41,863 nucleotides of DNA, taken from NCBI GenBank assembly GCA_045616445.1, contig JAZLGR010000001.1, forward strand, positions 1 to 41,863. The letters run 5' to 3'. Below the pieces are notes generated by a model, which was given only the letters and a program-made list of their open reading frames with translations, had not been told where the DNA came from and did not search any database. Source of the DNA: Fimousia sp045616445 (GTDB taxonomy: Bacteria > Bacillota > Clostridia > Lachnospirales > Lachnospiraceae). Position numbers and translations under genes: made by a program. Shown here piece by piece: positions 41,807 to 41,863 of this stretch. Each line of letters opens with the position of its first letter. Position 1 is the stretch's first letter.

Positions 41807-41863
41807 GTCCTAGTACCTCAGCAGGATAGAGGGTCCGCCTCCTAAGGGAGGACCTGTACTGAG
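41807..41863 (+). pseudogene. tRNA-Arg(CCT)-like 5' half, unit C, cut by the window end
   Basis: Acceptor 5' strand GTCCTAG, T8 A9, D stem CCTC/GAGG around AGCAGGATA, anticodon stem 5' strand TCCGC and loop CTCCTAA with anticodon CCT. The next bases are GGGAGGACC, not the expected GCGGA. Alternative pairings GGTCC/GGACC (13-nt loop) or CCTCC/GGAGG are possible. The 3' part lies outside the window. Confidence 0.45.

Overview
The window is the chromosomal replication-origin region of a low-GC, strictly anaerobic-looking Firmicute, most likely a Lachnospiraceae-type Clostridia. The gene order dnaA-dnaN-S4-recF-gyrB-gyrA on one side and rpmH-rnpA-yidD-yidC-jag-mnmE-mnmG-rsmG on the other, the TGTTTCACGTGAAACA parS sites, the single-membrane YidC type, the sortase LPSTG anchor and the clostridial style of the molybdenum hydroxylase all point there. 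Genus cannot be fixed from the sequence alone.

Layout. At 1-400 (minus) lie a tRNA-Ser(GCT) and two tandem consensus promoters that fire out of the left edge, probably into an rRNA operon. At 525-10473 (minus) runs the replication operon dnaA-dnaN-S4-recF-gyrB-gyrA, with both subunits of a class I fumarase attached at its end. DnaA boxes cluster on both sides of dnaA (8932-9111 and 10563-10795), so oriC is bipartite. From 10987 rightwards come rpmH, rnpA, yidD, yidC and jag, then mnmE, mnmG, rsmG, an unrecognised coiled-coil protein and argS, then parA, parB and a DUF4446 membrane protein. Two parS sites sit between argS and parA; one forms the stem of the argS terminator and the other lies in the parAB promoter.

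The accessory section (22847-35423) is the most interesting coherent block. It encodes a four-subunit molybdenum hydroxylase of the Eubacterium barkeri nicotinate dehydrogenase type (FAD, 2Fe-2S and a molybdopterin subunit split in two), a GntR/FadR-type regulator, a UlaG-like metallo-beta-lactamase-fold hydrolase, a dehydrogenase of the L-gulonate 3-dehydrogenase (lambda-crystallin) group, an IlvD/EDD dehydratase, a histidine phosphatase-HD fusion, ModB and ModC without ModA, and an XdhC-like maturation protein with reversed domain order. Identical 18-bp sites stand just downstream of the -10 boxes of both the hydroxylase operon and the UlaG-like gene, which links them in one predicted GntR regulon. 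The enzyme set suggests oxidation, ring opening, dehydration and dehydrogenation of a sugar-acid-like substrate. The substrate is unknown, and no aldolase, kinase or uptake system for it is visible.

The right end holds serS, a large cell-wall-anchored protein that fuses a GH105-type hydrolase to pilin-like domains through a 36-bp repeat linker, a PdaA-type polysaccharide deacetylase, and a 460-bp noncoding stretch with three successive tRNA-Arg(CCT)-like 5' halves. In each of these the expected 3' half of the anticodon stem is missing. With one exception (gntR) every gene is transcribed away from oriC, as expected for co-orientation with replication.
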